A stretch of 64,000 nucleotides of DNA from Verrucomicrobiota bacterium (GTDB taxonomy: Bacteria > Chlamydiota > Chlamydiia > Chlamydiales > Rhabdochlamydiaceae), in NCBI GenBank assembly GCA_018239715.1, contig JAFEGW010000005.1, positions 59,210 through 123,209 on the forward strand. Reading direction: 5' to 3'. Within the stretch, counting starts at the first letter, position 1, and every line of letters begins with the position of its first letter. Under the pieces are notes generated by a model that worked only from the letters and a program-made list of their open reading frames with translations, made no database searches and was not told where the DNA came from. Position numbers and translations under genes: made by a program. Shown here piece after piece: positions 7,997 through 16,016 of this stretch.

Positions 7997-9958
7997 ATGA
8001 CACTTACATTTAGGCAGATTCATGCTGGACTTCATCAAGGGCATCCCTTACCGCCTATATTGTTAGATTTATGTCCATTGACTCATTGGGTTGGAAGAAA
8101 CATTAAGCAGCTCAGCTTATTGTTTAGCAGTGATCCTGCTCGAAGAGTTTATCAAAATAGGATAGAAAGGGCCTGTCAATTTATTTTGGATCTTGCAGCT
8201 GAACCTTTGTCAGCAGCAGATACTTATTCTTCAAATTTCCATCAACGGAAACTGACGATCCTAGAAAAAAAAGGGTGGGAAGATTTTTGGAGCCATTATG
8301 AATTTCTCACTAAGACCTTAACCACCGTCGATGAAATCGCTGCATGGGGCTCTTTCCCTCCCATTTTTAAAGAGACGCTTAATTTATATTTTTCCATGTG
8401 TCGAGTGTTTTCCGTCAGTGCAACCAGTATAGAAAAATGCCAAAAAGTCTTGGAAAGATTTAAACATTATCAGGCTGCTGAAAAGCATATTACGCCGAAA
8501 CATCTGAATTCCCTTCAACCCTGGATCTCCTTTTTTTTGCCTTCTCAAACAGACTTTCATCTTTTCCGTCTCTATGTCTGCCGAGAAATTAAAGTGGTGA
8601 TTGAGCAAGGTTTAACAAATCGGTTCGTTTTCTGCCCAGCACAAGCTCATCGGATGCCTTTCTATGATTTTGAAACAAGATCGACACGATATTTCCTCCC
8701 TCCTCCTTTGCAGATCTATTATAAAAAATCTTCCGAGCCTATCCCTAAAATGATGGAACTCTTCGTCATTTTGCAAGGAAGTCTTATAGGCACAGGGGGA
8801 TATAAAGAAGTCTATGTAACGCTTTCACTTTACTTCCAAAAAAAGTTCCATCTCCCTTTAAAAGTAATAGGTCTTCAATCTGTTATTGCAGTGATTCATG
8901 GAAATGGCGCCATTGCTCAAGTCAAGATAGGCCTTAAAAACCAAGAAGCCATTTTAAAGCGCCTTCCTGCAGAAAAAACAAGATTTTTTGCGCCGCTTCC
9001 TATGTTGATCGGACAAACGAGCTCCACCACTTTTCAATATTTGCAATCCTGGTTTCCCGGTGATCTTTTAACAGCAGCGGCCGAAGGAAAATTGCCAGAA
9101 AATATCTCTCGAACATCTTTCAAACCGTTAAAGCTAAAAGATTTTCTTGCAATTCTTCTCGATGTCTGTGAAGCGTTAATAGCTCTCCACCGTTTAAATG
9201 GGGTTCATCGAGATGTTAAAGCAAAAAATATTCTTGTCTATTTTGACCGAAGATGGAGAGGAGTTCTTGCCGATTATGATTTATGTGGAAAAGAGGGGTA
9301 TTACTCGGATGGTTGTAACTATCAATATTGGAGTAAATGCGCGCAAAATGGGATTATCTCTTTTGAATCAGCAGACGGATATGGTCTCATTATAGCCTTA
9401 GGAGAAGTCTTCTTTTTAGATCATATTAGAAAATTTATCGAAGATAGAAAACTCATTCTTCAGGATGAATACAATCAGTTGCTTGTTGTTTTTCTTAAGA
9501 AACATACGCTAAAATTTCTCTCACAAATGACCCCGCCAAAGACATCCATCATGATCGACAAAGTTATAGAACTCGTAGGTCAATTACCTGATACGCCTAC
9601 AGGTGATAAGCAGTTATATGATTATCTTTCTCAAATTATGCAGCATGAAAAGACTAAAATCTATCATCCTAAGATTAAACAGCTTTTAGTTGAACTTAAC
9701 ATGTATAAAATGATCCATAGCTTTATCAAAACATGCATCGAATTTGATACAAAAATATACAACTCTGTTATTTCAGATCCCGATCTGAAGCATTTCAAAT
9801 CTAACCTTATAGTTGCCCCCGCCTTCTCTTTCAAAATTCGAAAACAGCTCGAAGACGGCAAAGGAGGAAACATGTTCGCTATCCATTCCATCCGAGAAAA
9901 AATTAAAATAATGTACAATACATTAGAATCCGGAGAGGCGGGAAAAACCTCTGAATAA
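7997..9958 (+). CDS. Eukaryote-like protein-kinase-domain protein, probable effector
   Basis: Protein of 653 aa. The N-terminal 250 residues are helical and unrecognised. The middle is a protein kinase fold: a glycine-rich loop LIGTGGYKEVY (about 263-273), a lysine-bearing strand around AILKRL, the catalytic loop HRDVKAKNIL (H404-R405-D406, K408, N411) and LADYDLCG at about 424-431 in place of the DFG element. Catalytic Asp, Lys and Asn are kept, so phosphotransfer is plausible, although DYD for DFG is unusual. The C-terminal 170 residues are helical. The kinase core and the unusual composition (A+T richer than glgX) suggest acquisition. No signal peptide or transmembrane helix is seen, which fits a type III-secreted kinase like chlamydial Pkn5, but this is inferred. 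It stands alone between glgX and the lipoprotein operon. Confidence 0.65.
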   Translation: MTLTFRQIHAGLHQGHPLPPILLDLCPLTHWVGRNIKQLSLLFSSDPARRVYQNRIERACQFILDLAAEPLSAADTYSSNFHQRKLTILEKKGWEDFWSHYEFLTKTLTTVDEIAAWGSFPPIFKETLNLYFSMCRVFSVSATSIEKCQKVLERFKHYQAAEKHITPKHLNSLQPWISFFLPSQTDFHLFRLYVCREIKVVIEQGLTNRFVFCPAQAHRMPFYDFETRSTRYFLPPPLQIYYKKSSEPIPKMMELFVILQGSLIGTGGYKEVYVTLSLYFQKKFHLPLKVIGLQSVIAVIHGNGAIAQVKIGLKNQEAILKRLPAEKTRFFAPLPMLIGQTSSTTFQYLQSWFPGDLLTAAAEGKLPENISRTSFKPLKLKDFLAILLDVCEALIALHRLNGVHRDVKAKNILVYFDRRWRGVLADYDLCGKEGYYSDGCNYQYWSKCAQNGIISFESADGYGLIIALGEVFFLDHIRKFIEDRKLILQDEYNQLLVVFLKKHTLKFLSQMTPPKTSIMIDKVIELVGQLPDTPTGDKQLYDYLSQIMQHEKTKIYHPKIKQLLVELNMYKMIHSFIKTCIEFDTKIYNSVISDPDLKHFKSNLIVAPAFSFKIRKQLEDGKGGNMFAIHSIREKIKIMYNTLESGEAGKTSE

Positions 9959-10021
9959 CTCACATTGTCCAAGAATTCGTGTTCTGATATTTTAAAGATT
10001 GAACAAATTGCGGAGGTTTCG

Positions 10022-10669
10022 ATGCGACGGGGAGCGGGATTGTTATTAGGACTCACACTGGTCTTAACCGGATGTTGTGATAAAAAATGTGATAATTCCA
10101 CGGCTTTTCTAGAGGCAAAAGCTTCCAACCGGCCTATTGTCGCTATCGTACCCATGATCGACCATTCCCGCAGCGATCTCAATTGGAATGTCTCTCAAGA
10201 ACTCTCTCAAGCAATCCGGGGAAGGCTTTCTCAAAAAAACCAAGTGTATGTGATCAGCGAAGATACTTTTGCAAATAAAGCCGAAAAAGCCCTTTCTTCC
10301 CACGATCCTTTCGATCCCGATATTTCCTGGGTGAGAAAAACTTTTTCTCCCAATGAGTTTGTCGTCTTCATGGAACTCATGGACCACAATGAAATTCCTA
10401 CCACTGCAGCGGAAGACTCCCCTGCAGAGCTGACTTTATCCGTCCGAGTGCGTGTTTTCGACCTTCGCGAAAAGACAGCCAAAGTCGTCTTGCAGGAAAT
10501 TATTCAGCAGTCCCACCATATCCCTCGGCAATTTACAAAAAACAACCTGAGCCAAGTTGCTTGGGGACATGAGACCTTCAATGCCTCTCCTTTAGGAATT
10601 GCGCATGACATGCTTTGCAAGGAACTCGCGAGCCGCATTGAAGATTACATCCTCATTTCAGGCGGCTAA
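10022..10669 (+). CDS. Lipoprotein, CT253-like position
   Basis: Predicted lipoprotein of 215 aa. The N terminus MRRGAGLLLGLTLVLTGCC is a lipoprotein signal with lipobox L-T-G-C18. The mature part (PIVAIVPMIDHS..., then SQELSQAIRGRL) resembles periplasmic domains that assemble on outer-membrane lipoproteins, but I cannot name the family. The reading frame is open further upstream from 9965, yet GGAGG lies just before the ATG at 10022 and the signal peptide begins there, so that start is chosen. It is the first gene of a compact run with the CPBP protease, serpin, PP2C phosphatase and cysteine desulfurase. In C. trachomatis a lipoprotein (CT253) occupies a comparable place near yidC, which supports orthology by context. 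Confidence 0.7.
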   Translation: MRRGAGLLLGLTLVLTGCCDKKCDNSTAFLEAKASNRPIVAIVPMIDHSRSDLNWNVSQELSQAIRGRLSQKNQVYVISEDTFANKAEKALSSHDPFDPDISWVRKTFSPNEFVVFMELMDHNEIPTTAAEDSPAELTLSVRVRVFDLREKTAKVVLQEIIQQSHHIPRQFTKNNLSQVAWGHETFNASPLGIAHDMLCKELASRIEDYILISGG

Positions 10670-11511
10670 TGATTTCTGATTCCATTTATGTCCTCCTAAT
10701 TTTCGGCTTGCTGGGGCTCATCACCAACAGCATTGCCTGGAAAAACGGATTTTATGAATGGCATCCGTTGCCCCCTCCTCGGATTTATTTTAAGCAGGTT
10801 GTCAGTGTTTTTGCTATTTATGTGGGCGTGACATTTTTTTTGTCTCAGTACTTCGTAGGACTGCTGCAAAGACACTCGACCGCACCGGTGAGTTTGGGAC
10901 TCAATATCACGGTTCAGTTTTTGATCGTTGTCTCCATGGTCGTTGCGCTCATCCTTTACGGGCGTACGCAGTCCCCTCTATTTGAAAAAATTTGGAAAAA
11001 CCCCGCTCAGGCTACTGCTACATCGCCAACTTACGATTTTTTTCTCGGAATAGCGACCTTATTCGCGGCTTTCCCCGTCGTGATTGTCGTTGGTCAATTT
11101 TTTGACCTCCTGCTCTACCTTTTCTTTCAGCTGGAGTCTTATGAGCAAACAGCCGTCCGGTATCTTAAAACAACCCTCGTCTCCCCTTCTCTTACTATGC
11201 TCGCCTTGATAACTATCGTCGTGATTGCTCCTTTCATCGAAGAATTTCTCTTTCGCGGAACACTTCAAACTTATTTTAAACAGCGGCTCAGCGCAAAAAA
11301 AGCCATTATTCTCACTTCCCTTTGCTTTGCACTATTTCATTTTTCCCCGGAACAAGGGCTCGGCAATCTTTCCCTTATACCTTCCCTTTTTACTTTTGCC
11401 TGCTTTTTGGGATATGTTTATGAACGGCAAGGCTCGCTTTTTGCCTCGGTCGGTTTGCATATGGCGTTCAATTTTCTCAACAGCCTTAGAATTATCTTTC
11501 CCTCGGAGTAA
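10669..11511 (+). CDS. CPBP-family intramembrane metalloprotease
   Basis: Integral membrane protein of 280 aa with about seven to eight hydrophobic helices. It has the three motifs of the CPBP (CAAX protease and bacteriocin-processing, Abi) family: E191-E192xxxR196 in PFIEEFLFRG, H224 in CFALFHFS, and H264xxxN268 in LHMAFNFLN. In this family the Glu and His residues bind a catalytic metal inside the membrane. Substrates in chlamydiae are unknown. Its ATG overlaps the lipoprotein stop by one base, so the two are likely translated together, and the serpin gene begins two bases after its stop. It may correspond to the transmembrane gene CT254 by position. Confidence 0.8.
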   Translation: MISDSIYVLLIFGLLGLITNSIAWKNGFYEWHPLPPPRIYFKQVVSVFAIYVGVTFFLSQYFVGLLQRHSTAPVSLGLNITVQFLIVVSMVVALILYGRTQSPLFEKIWKNPAQATATSPTYDFFLGIATLFAAFPVVIVVGQFFDLLLYLFFQLESYEQTAVRYLKTTLVSPSLTMLALITIVVIAPFIEEFLFRGTLQTYFKQRLSAKKAIILTSLCFALFHFSPEQGLGNLSLIPSLFTFACFLGYVYERQGSLFASVGLHMAFNFLNSLRIIFPSE

Positions 11512-11513
11512 AG

Positions 11514-12650
11514 ATGAAAAAGCTCATTTTATTAGCCCTCTGCTTCTTCTGCCCTATCTTTGCTGATACCCCTCTCGATGGCATCACCAAGTTCGGCTGG
11601 GATCTCTTTCCCCTCGCCGCTAAAAATGATAAGAATACGATCTTTTCCCCTTACTCGGTTTATTTAGGCATGGCCATGACCGCTGCAGGAGCTCAAGGCG
11701 CTACGCTGGCAGAAATGAAAAAAACGTTCTATCTTCCTTCCAATCTTGCGGATGTTGCCCCTACCCTTACCTCCCCATTTTCCCAAAAAAATTTAAAGAT
11801 TGCGAGCAGCCTTTGGATCGCCCCTCAGTTCCCTGTTCTCGGAGCTTTTCGCAAAATGATCGAGGATGATTTTCATGCCTCTGTTCAATCGATCGACTTC
11901 AGCAAGCCTCAGGCTGCTGTCACGACCATCAACAAATGGATTGCTCAAAACACCGATCAGAAAATCACTAACCTTCTATCTCCTACCGATCTTCAAACTG
12001 CCACGCGCCTCGTCCTCACTAATGCCCTCTATTTCAGTGGAAAATTTTTAAAACCTTTCGATCCCAAGCTCACCGCAGCTCAAAATTTTTGGGTCGATGA
12101 TCAAACGACTGTAGAAACACCCACGATGGAGCAAACGGCTCTTTTTTCTTACGGGGAAGATGCTAACTTTCAAACAGTTGCTTTGCCTTTGGAAGGGACG
12201 CAAACTGCCCTCGCTGTCTTTCTGCCGAAACAAAAAATATTTTCCGACCTTTCTTCTCTGCTGACCTCGGAACAATTTCAATCGGCTTTGGCCCGCTTAA
12301 ATTCTCAAAAAGTTCATGTGAAGCTCCCTAAGTTCACACTCCAGCAGCATTTTGATCTCAATACTCTTCTAACTCAGTTAGGCCTTCAGACGGCTTTTAC
12401 ATCTAAGGCCGATTTTTCCGGGATCGATGGCAAGAAAGATCTTTACCTCAGTAAAGTGGTCCACGAAGCTCTTTTTTCCGTCGATGAAAACGGGATTGTC
12501 GCTGCCGCTGCAACAGCCGCTTCCATGAACGTTATCGCGACACAAGGGTCTCCACAAGAATTCAATGCGGACCATCCTTTTATCTTCGCTTTAGTCGACC
12601 TGCAGACGAAAATCCCCCTTTTCTTAGGAGAGCTGAACACACCTCCATGA
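11514..12650 (+). CDS. Exported serpin (serine protease inhibitor)
   Basis: Serpin of 378 aa, the normal length of the fold, preceded by a Sec signal peptide (MKKLILLALCFFCPIFADT). Diagnostic segments include NTIFSPYSVYLGMAMTAAGA near the N terminus, LVLTNALYFSGKF, and the C-terminal FNADHPFIFALVD...PLFLGEL. The reactive-centre loop begins at E325: ENGIVAAAATAAS. The alanine-rich hinge is that of inhibitory serpins, which insert the loop after cleavage, but P14 is Ile rather than the usual Thr/Ser. By counting, P1 falls near Met/Asn/Val/Ile after the hinge, suggesting an elastase- or chymotrypsin-like target rather than trypsin. Start ATG follows GGAG; gene spacing shows it is part of the operon. 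Serpins are uncommon in bacteria; it could protect the envelope against host or amoebal proteases. Confidence 0.9.
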   Translation: MKKLILLALCFFCPIFADTPLDGITKFGWDLFPLAAKNDKNTIFSPYSVYLGMAMTAAGAQGATLAEMKKTFYLPSNLADVAPTLTSPFSQKNLKIASSLWIAPQFPVLGAFRKMIEDDFHASVQSIDFSKPQAAVTTINKWIAQNTDQKITNLLSPTDLQTATRLVLTNALYFSGKFLKPFDPKLTAAQNFWVDDQTTVETPTMEQTALFSYGEDANFQTVALPLEGTQTALAVFLPKQKIFSDLSSLLTSEQFQSALARLNSQKVHVKLPKFTLQQHFDLNTLLTQLGLQTAFTSKADFSGIDGKKDLYLSKVVHEALFSVDENGIVAAAATAASMNVIATQGSPQEFNADHPFIFALVDLQTKIPLFLGELNTPP

Positions 12651-13399
12651 ACCTCATGCTGCCTCTCATAGAAAGCTTCGGCATCTCTGATATTGGAACC
12701 TCTCGTGCCAACAACGAAGATGTTTGGGCTGAGCTCCCCGACGACCACTTTTATGTTCTAGCCGATGGCATGGGGGGCCATCTCGCCGGCGAAGTTGCCG
12801 CCAAAGAATCGGTCCTTCATTTATGCGATGGAATCGAAGGATATCTGCGAAGACACCACCACCCGACGATGGCCGCTGCAAAAGTCCAGCTGAAGGCAGG
12901 ATTTGTCGAGGCCAATAAATGGATCCGCTCCCTCGCTGGAGATCATCCCGACTTGAGCGGGATGGGAACAACCCTTTGCTGCATACTCGTTCTCGGCAAT
13001 GAACTCCTTTATGGCCATATCGGAGATAGCCGCATTTATAGGCTGCGGAATAAACTCGAGCGTTTAACTAAAGACCACTCTCTCCGGGAAGAGCTTCTGG
13101 CACAAGGAGAGCTCGATGAAAAAACTGCCGCCGATTTTCCCTACAAAAACGTTTTGACAAGAGCATTGGGAATTTCTTCGAGCATAGAACCCGAAATCCA
13201 ACAAACAACGCTGCAGCCGGGCGACATCTATTTTCTTTCGAGCGACGGGCTCCATGATTCCCTTTCCGATAAGCAAATTGAATCGATCCTCCGCCAGTCT
13301 CCGAACATCAAGCAAGCCGCTATCGAACTCGTCGAAGCGGCAAAAAATGCCGGCAGCACCGATAATATCACCATCCTTATCTTAAAGATGTCATCATGA
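12647..13399 (+). CDS. PP2C-family protein serine/threonine phosphatase (CT259-like)
   Basis: Metal-dependent phosphatase of 250 aa with the bacterial PP2C (Stp/PrpC) motifs in order: SRANNEDVWAE, VLADGMGGHLAGE (metal-binding Asp-Gly), GMGTTLCCILV, HIGDSRIYRL, LTKDHSL, YFLSSDGLHDSL and GSTDNITILIL. It removes phosphate from Ser/Thr residues, and in chlamydiae it is thought to oppose the Pkn kinases. Translation starts at the ATG overlapping the serpin stop (ATGA), and its own stop overlaps the next gene, so it is coupled at both ends. The neighbouring desulfurase (CT258-like) supports assignment to CT259. Confidence 0.92.
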   Translation: MNLMLPLIESFGISDIGTSRANNEDVWAELPDDHFYVLADGMGGHLAGEVAAKESVLHLCDGIEGYLRRHHHPTMAAAKVQLKAGFVEANKWIRSLAGDHPDLSGMGTTLCCILVLGNELLYGHIGDSRIYRLRNKLERLTKDHSLREELLAQGELDEKTAADFPYKNVLTRALGISSSIEPEIQQTTLQPGDIYFLSSDGLHDSLSDKQIESILRQSPNIKQAAIELVEAAKNAGSTDNITILILKMSS

Positions 13400-14511
13400 G
13401 AATCTATCTAGATAACAACGCAACGACAGCCCTCGATCCCGGCGTCATCTCCGCAATGCAGGAAGTGCTCACCCCTATTCCCTTCAACTCCTCCAGCATC
13501 CACTCGTTTGGGCAAGAGGCAAAAAAGCTCCTCACCGGTTGCCGGGATACGATCGCTCACGCTCTACGCGTCAAACCCCAAGAACTCATCTTCACCTCAG
13601 GCGGCACCGAGGCACTCAATTTTCTCATCCGCGGCTTTTACACGTCCGGCTGCCACATCGTCACTTCCAACGTTGAACATCCCGCTGTCCGCGAGACGCT
13701 GGCTTCTCTTGCCCAGGCTAAAATCACCTATCTTCCTGCCGGTCTCTGGGGCGCTATTCAACCTCATCAGCTCGAAGAGGCCCTCACTCCTGAAACCCGC
13801 CTGATTGTTCTCATGTCTGCCAATAACATCACAGGTGTTAAAACCGATATCGAAGCGATCGCCCACATCGCCCACCAGCGCCATATTCCGTTGATTGTGG
13901 ACGGAGTTCAGCACCTAGGGAAAGAGCCCCTCCATATTCCCCAGGGAGTGGCGGGGATGGCGTTTTCCGGCCACAAACTTCATGGCCCTACCGGCGTTGG
14001 CTTTGCCTTTGTCCGCTCCGGCCACAAACTCTCCCCTCAAATCACCGGCGGATCCCAAGAATACGGCCGCCGCGCCGGCACTGAAAACCTCCCCGGCATT
14101 GTGGGTCTTGCCAAAGCCATCGAGCTGCTTTCCACGGAACTCCCTGCAGCAACTGAGCGGATGCAAAGACTCCGCGACCGCCTCACGGAAGGGCTCATGA
14201 AAAGCCTCGGCAATATCGTCGTTCATGGCCAAGGCCCGCGTATCTGCAATACGGTCCATATCGGCTTTCCTGGCATCGATGGCGAAACGCTTCTTCTCCA
14301 GCTTGATCTCAATGGCATCGCTGCGAGCCACGGCTCCGCCTGCACTTCGGGCGGCCTAGAGCCTTCACCCATCCTTCTCAATATGCAAATCCCCCTTTCT
14401 CTAGCTCGCTCCAGTATTCGGTTTTCGCTCAGTCGAAACACCACCGAGCAAGAGATTGACACCGCCCTTGAGCTGATCACTCAGCTCGTCCAAAAACAAA
14501 AAAGACTGTAA
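13396..14511 (+). CDS. NifS/IscS-like cysteine desulfurase (CT258-like)
   Basis: PLP-dependent aminotransferase class V enzyme of 371 aa that takes sulfur from cysteine, for Fe-S cluster or thio-cofactor assembly. It starts with the family motif MRIYLDNNATTAL. The TSGGTEALN element and the PLP lysine in FSGHKLHGPTGVGF (K194) are present. So is the sulfur-accepting cysteine in SHGSACTSGGLEPS (C316) on the flexible loop. Its ATG overlaps the PP2C stop by four bases. The G+C content is higher than in the flanking genes. The gene ends this operon; the next 164 bases hold no gene. Confidence 0.93.
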   Translation: MRIYLDNNATTALDPGVISAMQEVLTPIPFNSSSIHSFGQEAKKLLTGCRDTIAHALRVKPQELIFTSGGTEALNFLIRGFYTSGCHIVTSNVEHPAVRETLASLAQAKITYLPAGLWGAIQPHQLEEALTPETRLIVLMSANNITGVKTDIEAIAHIAHQRHIPLIVDGVQHLGKEPLHIPQGVAGMAFSGHKLHGPTGVGFAFVRSGHKLSPQITGGSQEYGRRAGTENLPGIVGLAKAIELLSTELPAATERMQRLRDRLTEGLMKSLGNIVVHGQGPRICNTVHIGFPGIDGETLLLQLDLNGIAASHGSACTSGGLEPSPILLNMQIPLSLARSSIRFSLSRNTTEQEIDTALELITQLVQKQKRL

Positions 14512-14675
14512 TTAAATCACCGAAATTTTTAGCCCTGACTTAAACAATCAATCTGTCAACCATTCCACCAAAAAAATTAACAGCTGCCATGCAACTTCTT
14601 TTTCTTTCGGAAAATTATTATCGGAATTAAAATTAATTCTCAAAAGGAAGAATTATTTCAATTAAGAGGTTTCGA

Positions 14676-15203
14676 ATGGCAGCTATTGATAAGCCAGCTT
14701 CAAAAACGGATCAAATGGTCAAGATACTATCCCCTCTTATTGCTGCAGATACCGAGCATAATTTTCCAAAATTCACGTGGATCCTAGGAAAAATCCTTAA
14801 AGAACACCCCTTCACTTTTCAACAAGTCGAAACTGTATTAAGGCTAAAAAACTGTAGGACTTATCTGATTGCCCGAAAGCGAAATGAATCGCAGGGTCCG
14901 GGCTTAACATTTGCATACCCTGCGGGAACTCTGAAAACTTATTGGTTATTTACAACCATGAAGTCTAAGGAGATTGCGATGCATCAACTATTAGAAGAAT
15001 CTGATTCTTATGCTGACAATTTCAAAAAACTCAGCGATACGGGTTTCGTGGTAATTAACGATCATATTCCCCTTCCGCAGCAGTTTTTAAGCGGTAAGAC
15101 ATATATAACTCAGGAAACCTTAGATCATTTTGGTTTAAAGGATCCTTCACAGCCTGTTACCCATATCAATCCTACACCTACAACATCGCTTGACGATCCT
15201 TAA
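14676..15203 (+). CDS. Unknown protein, paralogue A of a tandem pair
   Basis: Protein of 175 aa, not recognised. It is clearly homologous to the next gene: both share TFQQVE/TFQQIE, NCRTYLIARKRN/NCYTYLIARKRN, LLEESDSYADN/LLEESSSYQEN and a KLxDTG segment, with the same spacing. The order of elements (helix, strand with a basic end in TYLIARKR, two strands, then a helix) recalls an SH2 domain, whose phosphotyrosine pocket uses an arginine in FLVR. Here the arginine sits one position later, so this is only a hint. No signal peptide or membrane segment is seen. AGAGG lies before the ATG. It could be a small effector or adaptor; function unknown. Confidence 0.6.
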   Translation: MAAIDKPASKTDQMVKILSPLIAADTEHNFPKFTWILGKILKEHPFTFQQVETVLRLKNCRTYLIARKRNESQGPGLTFAYPAGTLKTYWLFTTMKSKEIAMHQLLEESDSYADNFKKLSDTGFVVINDHIPLPQQFLSGKTYITQETLDHFGLKDPSQPVTHINPTPTTSLDDP

Positions 15204-15335
15204 ATTAGAAAAGTATTACAATAGCCGCGTAGAACAACTTTTGAGCTTATTATTTTATCAAAAATTAGCGATATTTTATCTTACTCTCTAGCGCCCAGCT
15301 TTTTCAAAACGTGTAGGGTCATTGGACTACCTATT

Positions 15336-16016
15336 TTGATAGATCAGGCGATTTTTCGTGCATTTAGAGATCGCCATCAGCATGCCCATGTCTTAGCTGT
15401 CGGCACACTAGCAGGTCTTGCAACAGTTATACTACTGAGCAAAGAGCCTCTCAAGGGAAGCGCCTTTTTTTTGGCTTACAAAATTTGTTTACTGATCATG
15501 AGAGCTCGCCGCCTCGCTCAAATTAAGCAAGAAATAGCCGAGCACCTCAATAATAACGGATTTAATCTTTTAAACTCGGATGATCAGCATAAGCTACAAT
15601 CGCTTCTTTTTTTAGATAAATTTAGGAATTTAGGGTTCATCAATACAGTAATCACCCAAGTTATGCGTGACCATCAGTTAACATTTCAGCAAATCGAGCG
15701 CTTTTTACGTCAAAATAATTGCTATACTTATCTTATAGCGAGAAAGCGTAACTGGGCTCACAGCACCCATTTGCGATTTGTTTGTCCTCTTAGTCATGAA
15801 GAAAAAAAATATCATTTATTTATCTCAACTCGAAATCAAGAAGAAGCGCTCTCGGAGCTGTTAGAAGAATCTTCCTCCTATCAAGAAAATCTCGATAAGC
15901 TTAAGGATACGGGAGTCATGCAAATGCAGGAGCATTTCCCTTTAGCAGATCATTTTCAGGGTGGAGCAATCGTACTACCCACCGGCGAGGTCATTCAAGT
16001 CAACGAAGATCAATAA
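15336..16016 (+). CDS. Unknown protein, paralogue B, with extra N-terminal segment
   Basis: Up to 226 aa, homologous to paralogue A over its last 130 residues. It differs by an N-terminal extension containing two hydrophobic stretches (about 18-33 and 41-54) that could anchor it in a membrane. The start is uncertain: TTG at 15336 gives the longest form, and the first ATG at 15498 would remove the hydrophobic part and give 172 aa, close to paralogue A. Neither has a strong Shine-Dalgarno sequence. The 3' end overlaps the convergent CBS-protein gene by seven bases. Function unknown; the same weak SH2-like pattern is present (TYLIARKRN, about 126-134). Confidence 0.5.
   Translation: MIDQAIFRAFRDRHQHAHVLAVGTLAGLATVILLSKEPLKGSAFFLAYKICLLIMRARRLAQIKQEIAEHLNNNGFNLLNSDDQHKLQSLLFLDKFRNLGFINTVITQVMRDHQLTFQQIERFLRQNNCYTYLIARKRNWAHSTHLRFVCPLSHEEKKYHLFISTRNQEEALSELLEESSSYQENLDKLKDTGVMQMQEHFPLADHFQGGAIVLPTGEVIQVNEDQ

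Noticed and set aside
14512..14675. A small gene or RNA before the tandem unknown pair
   Set aside because: The gap is A+T rich with no start plus ribosome-binding site, no hairpin and no conserved RNA motif that I can see.
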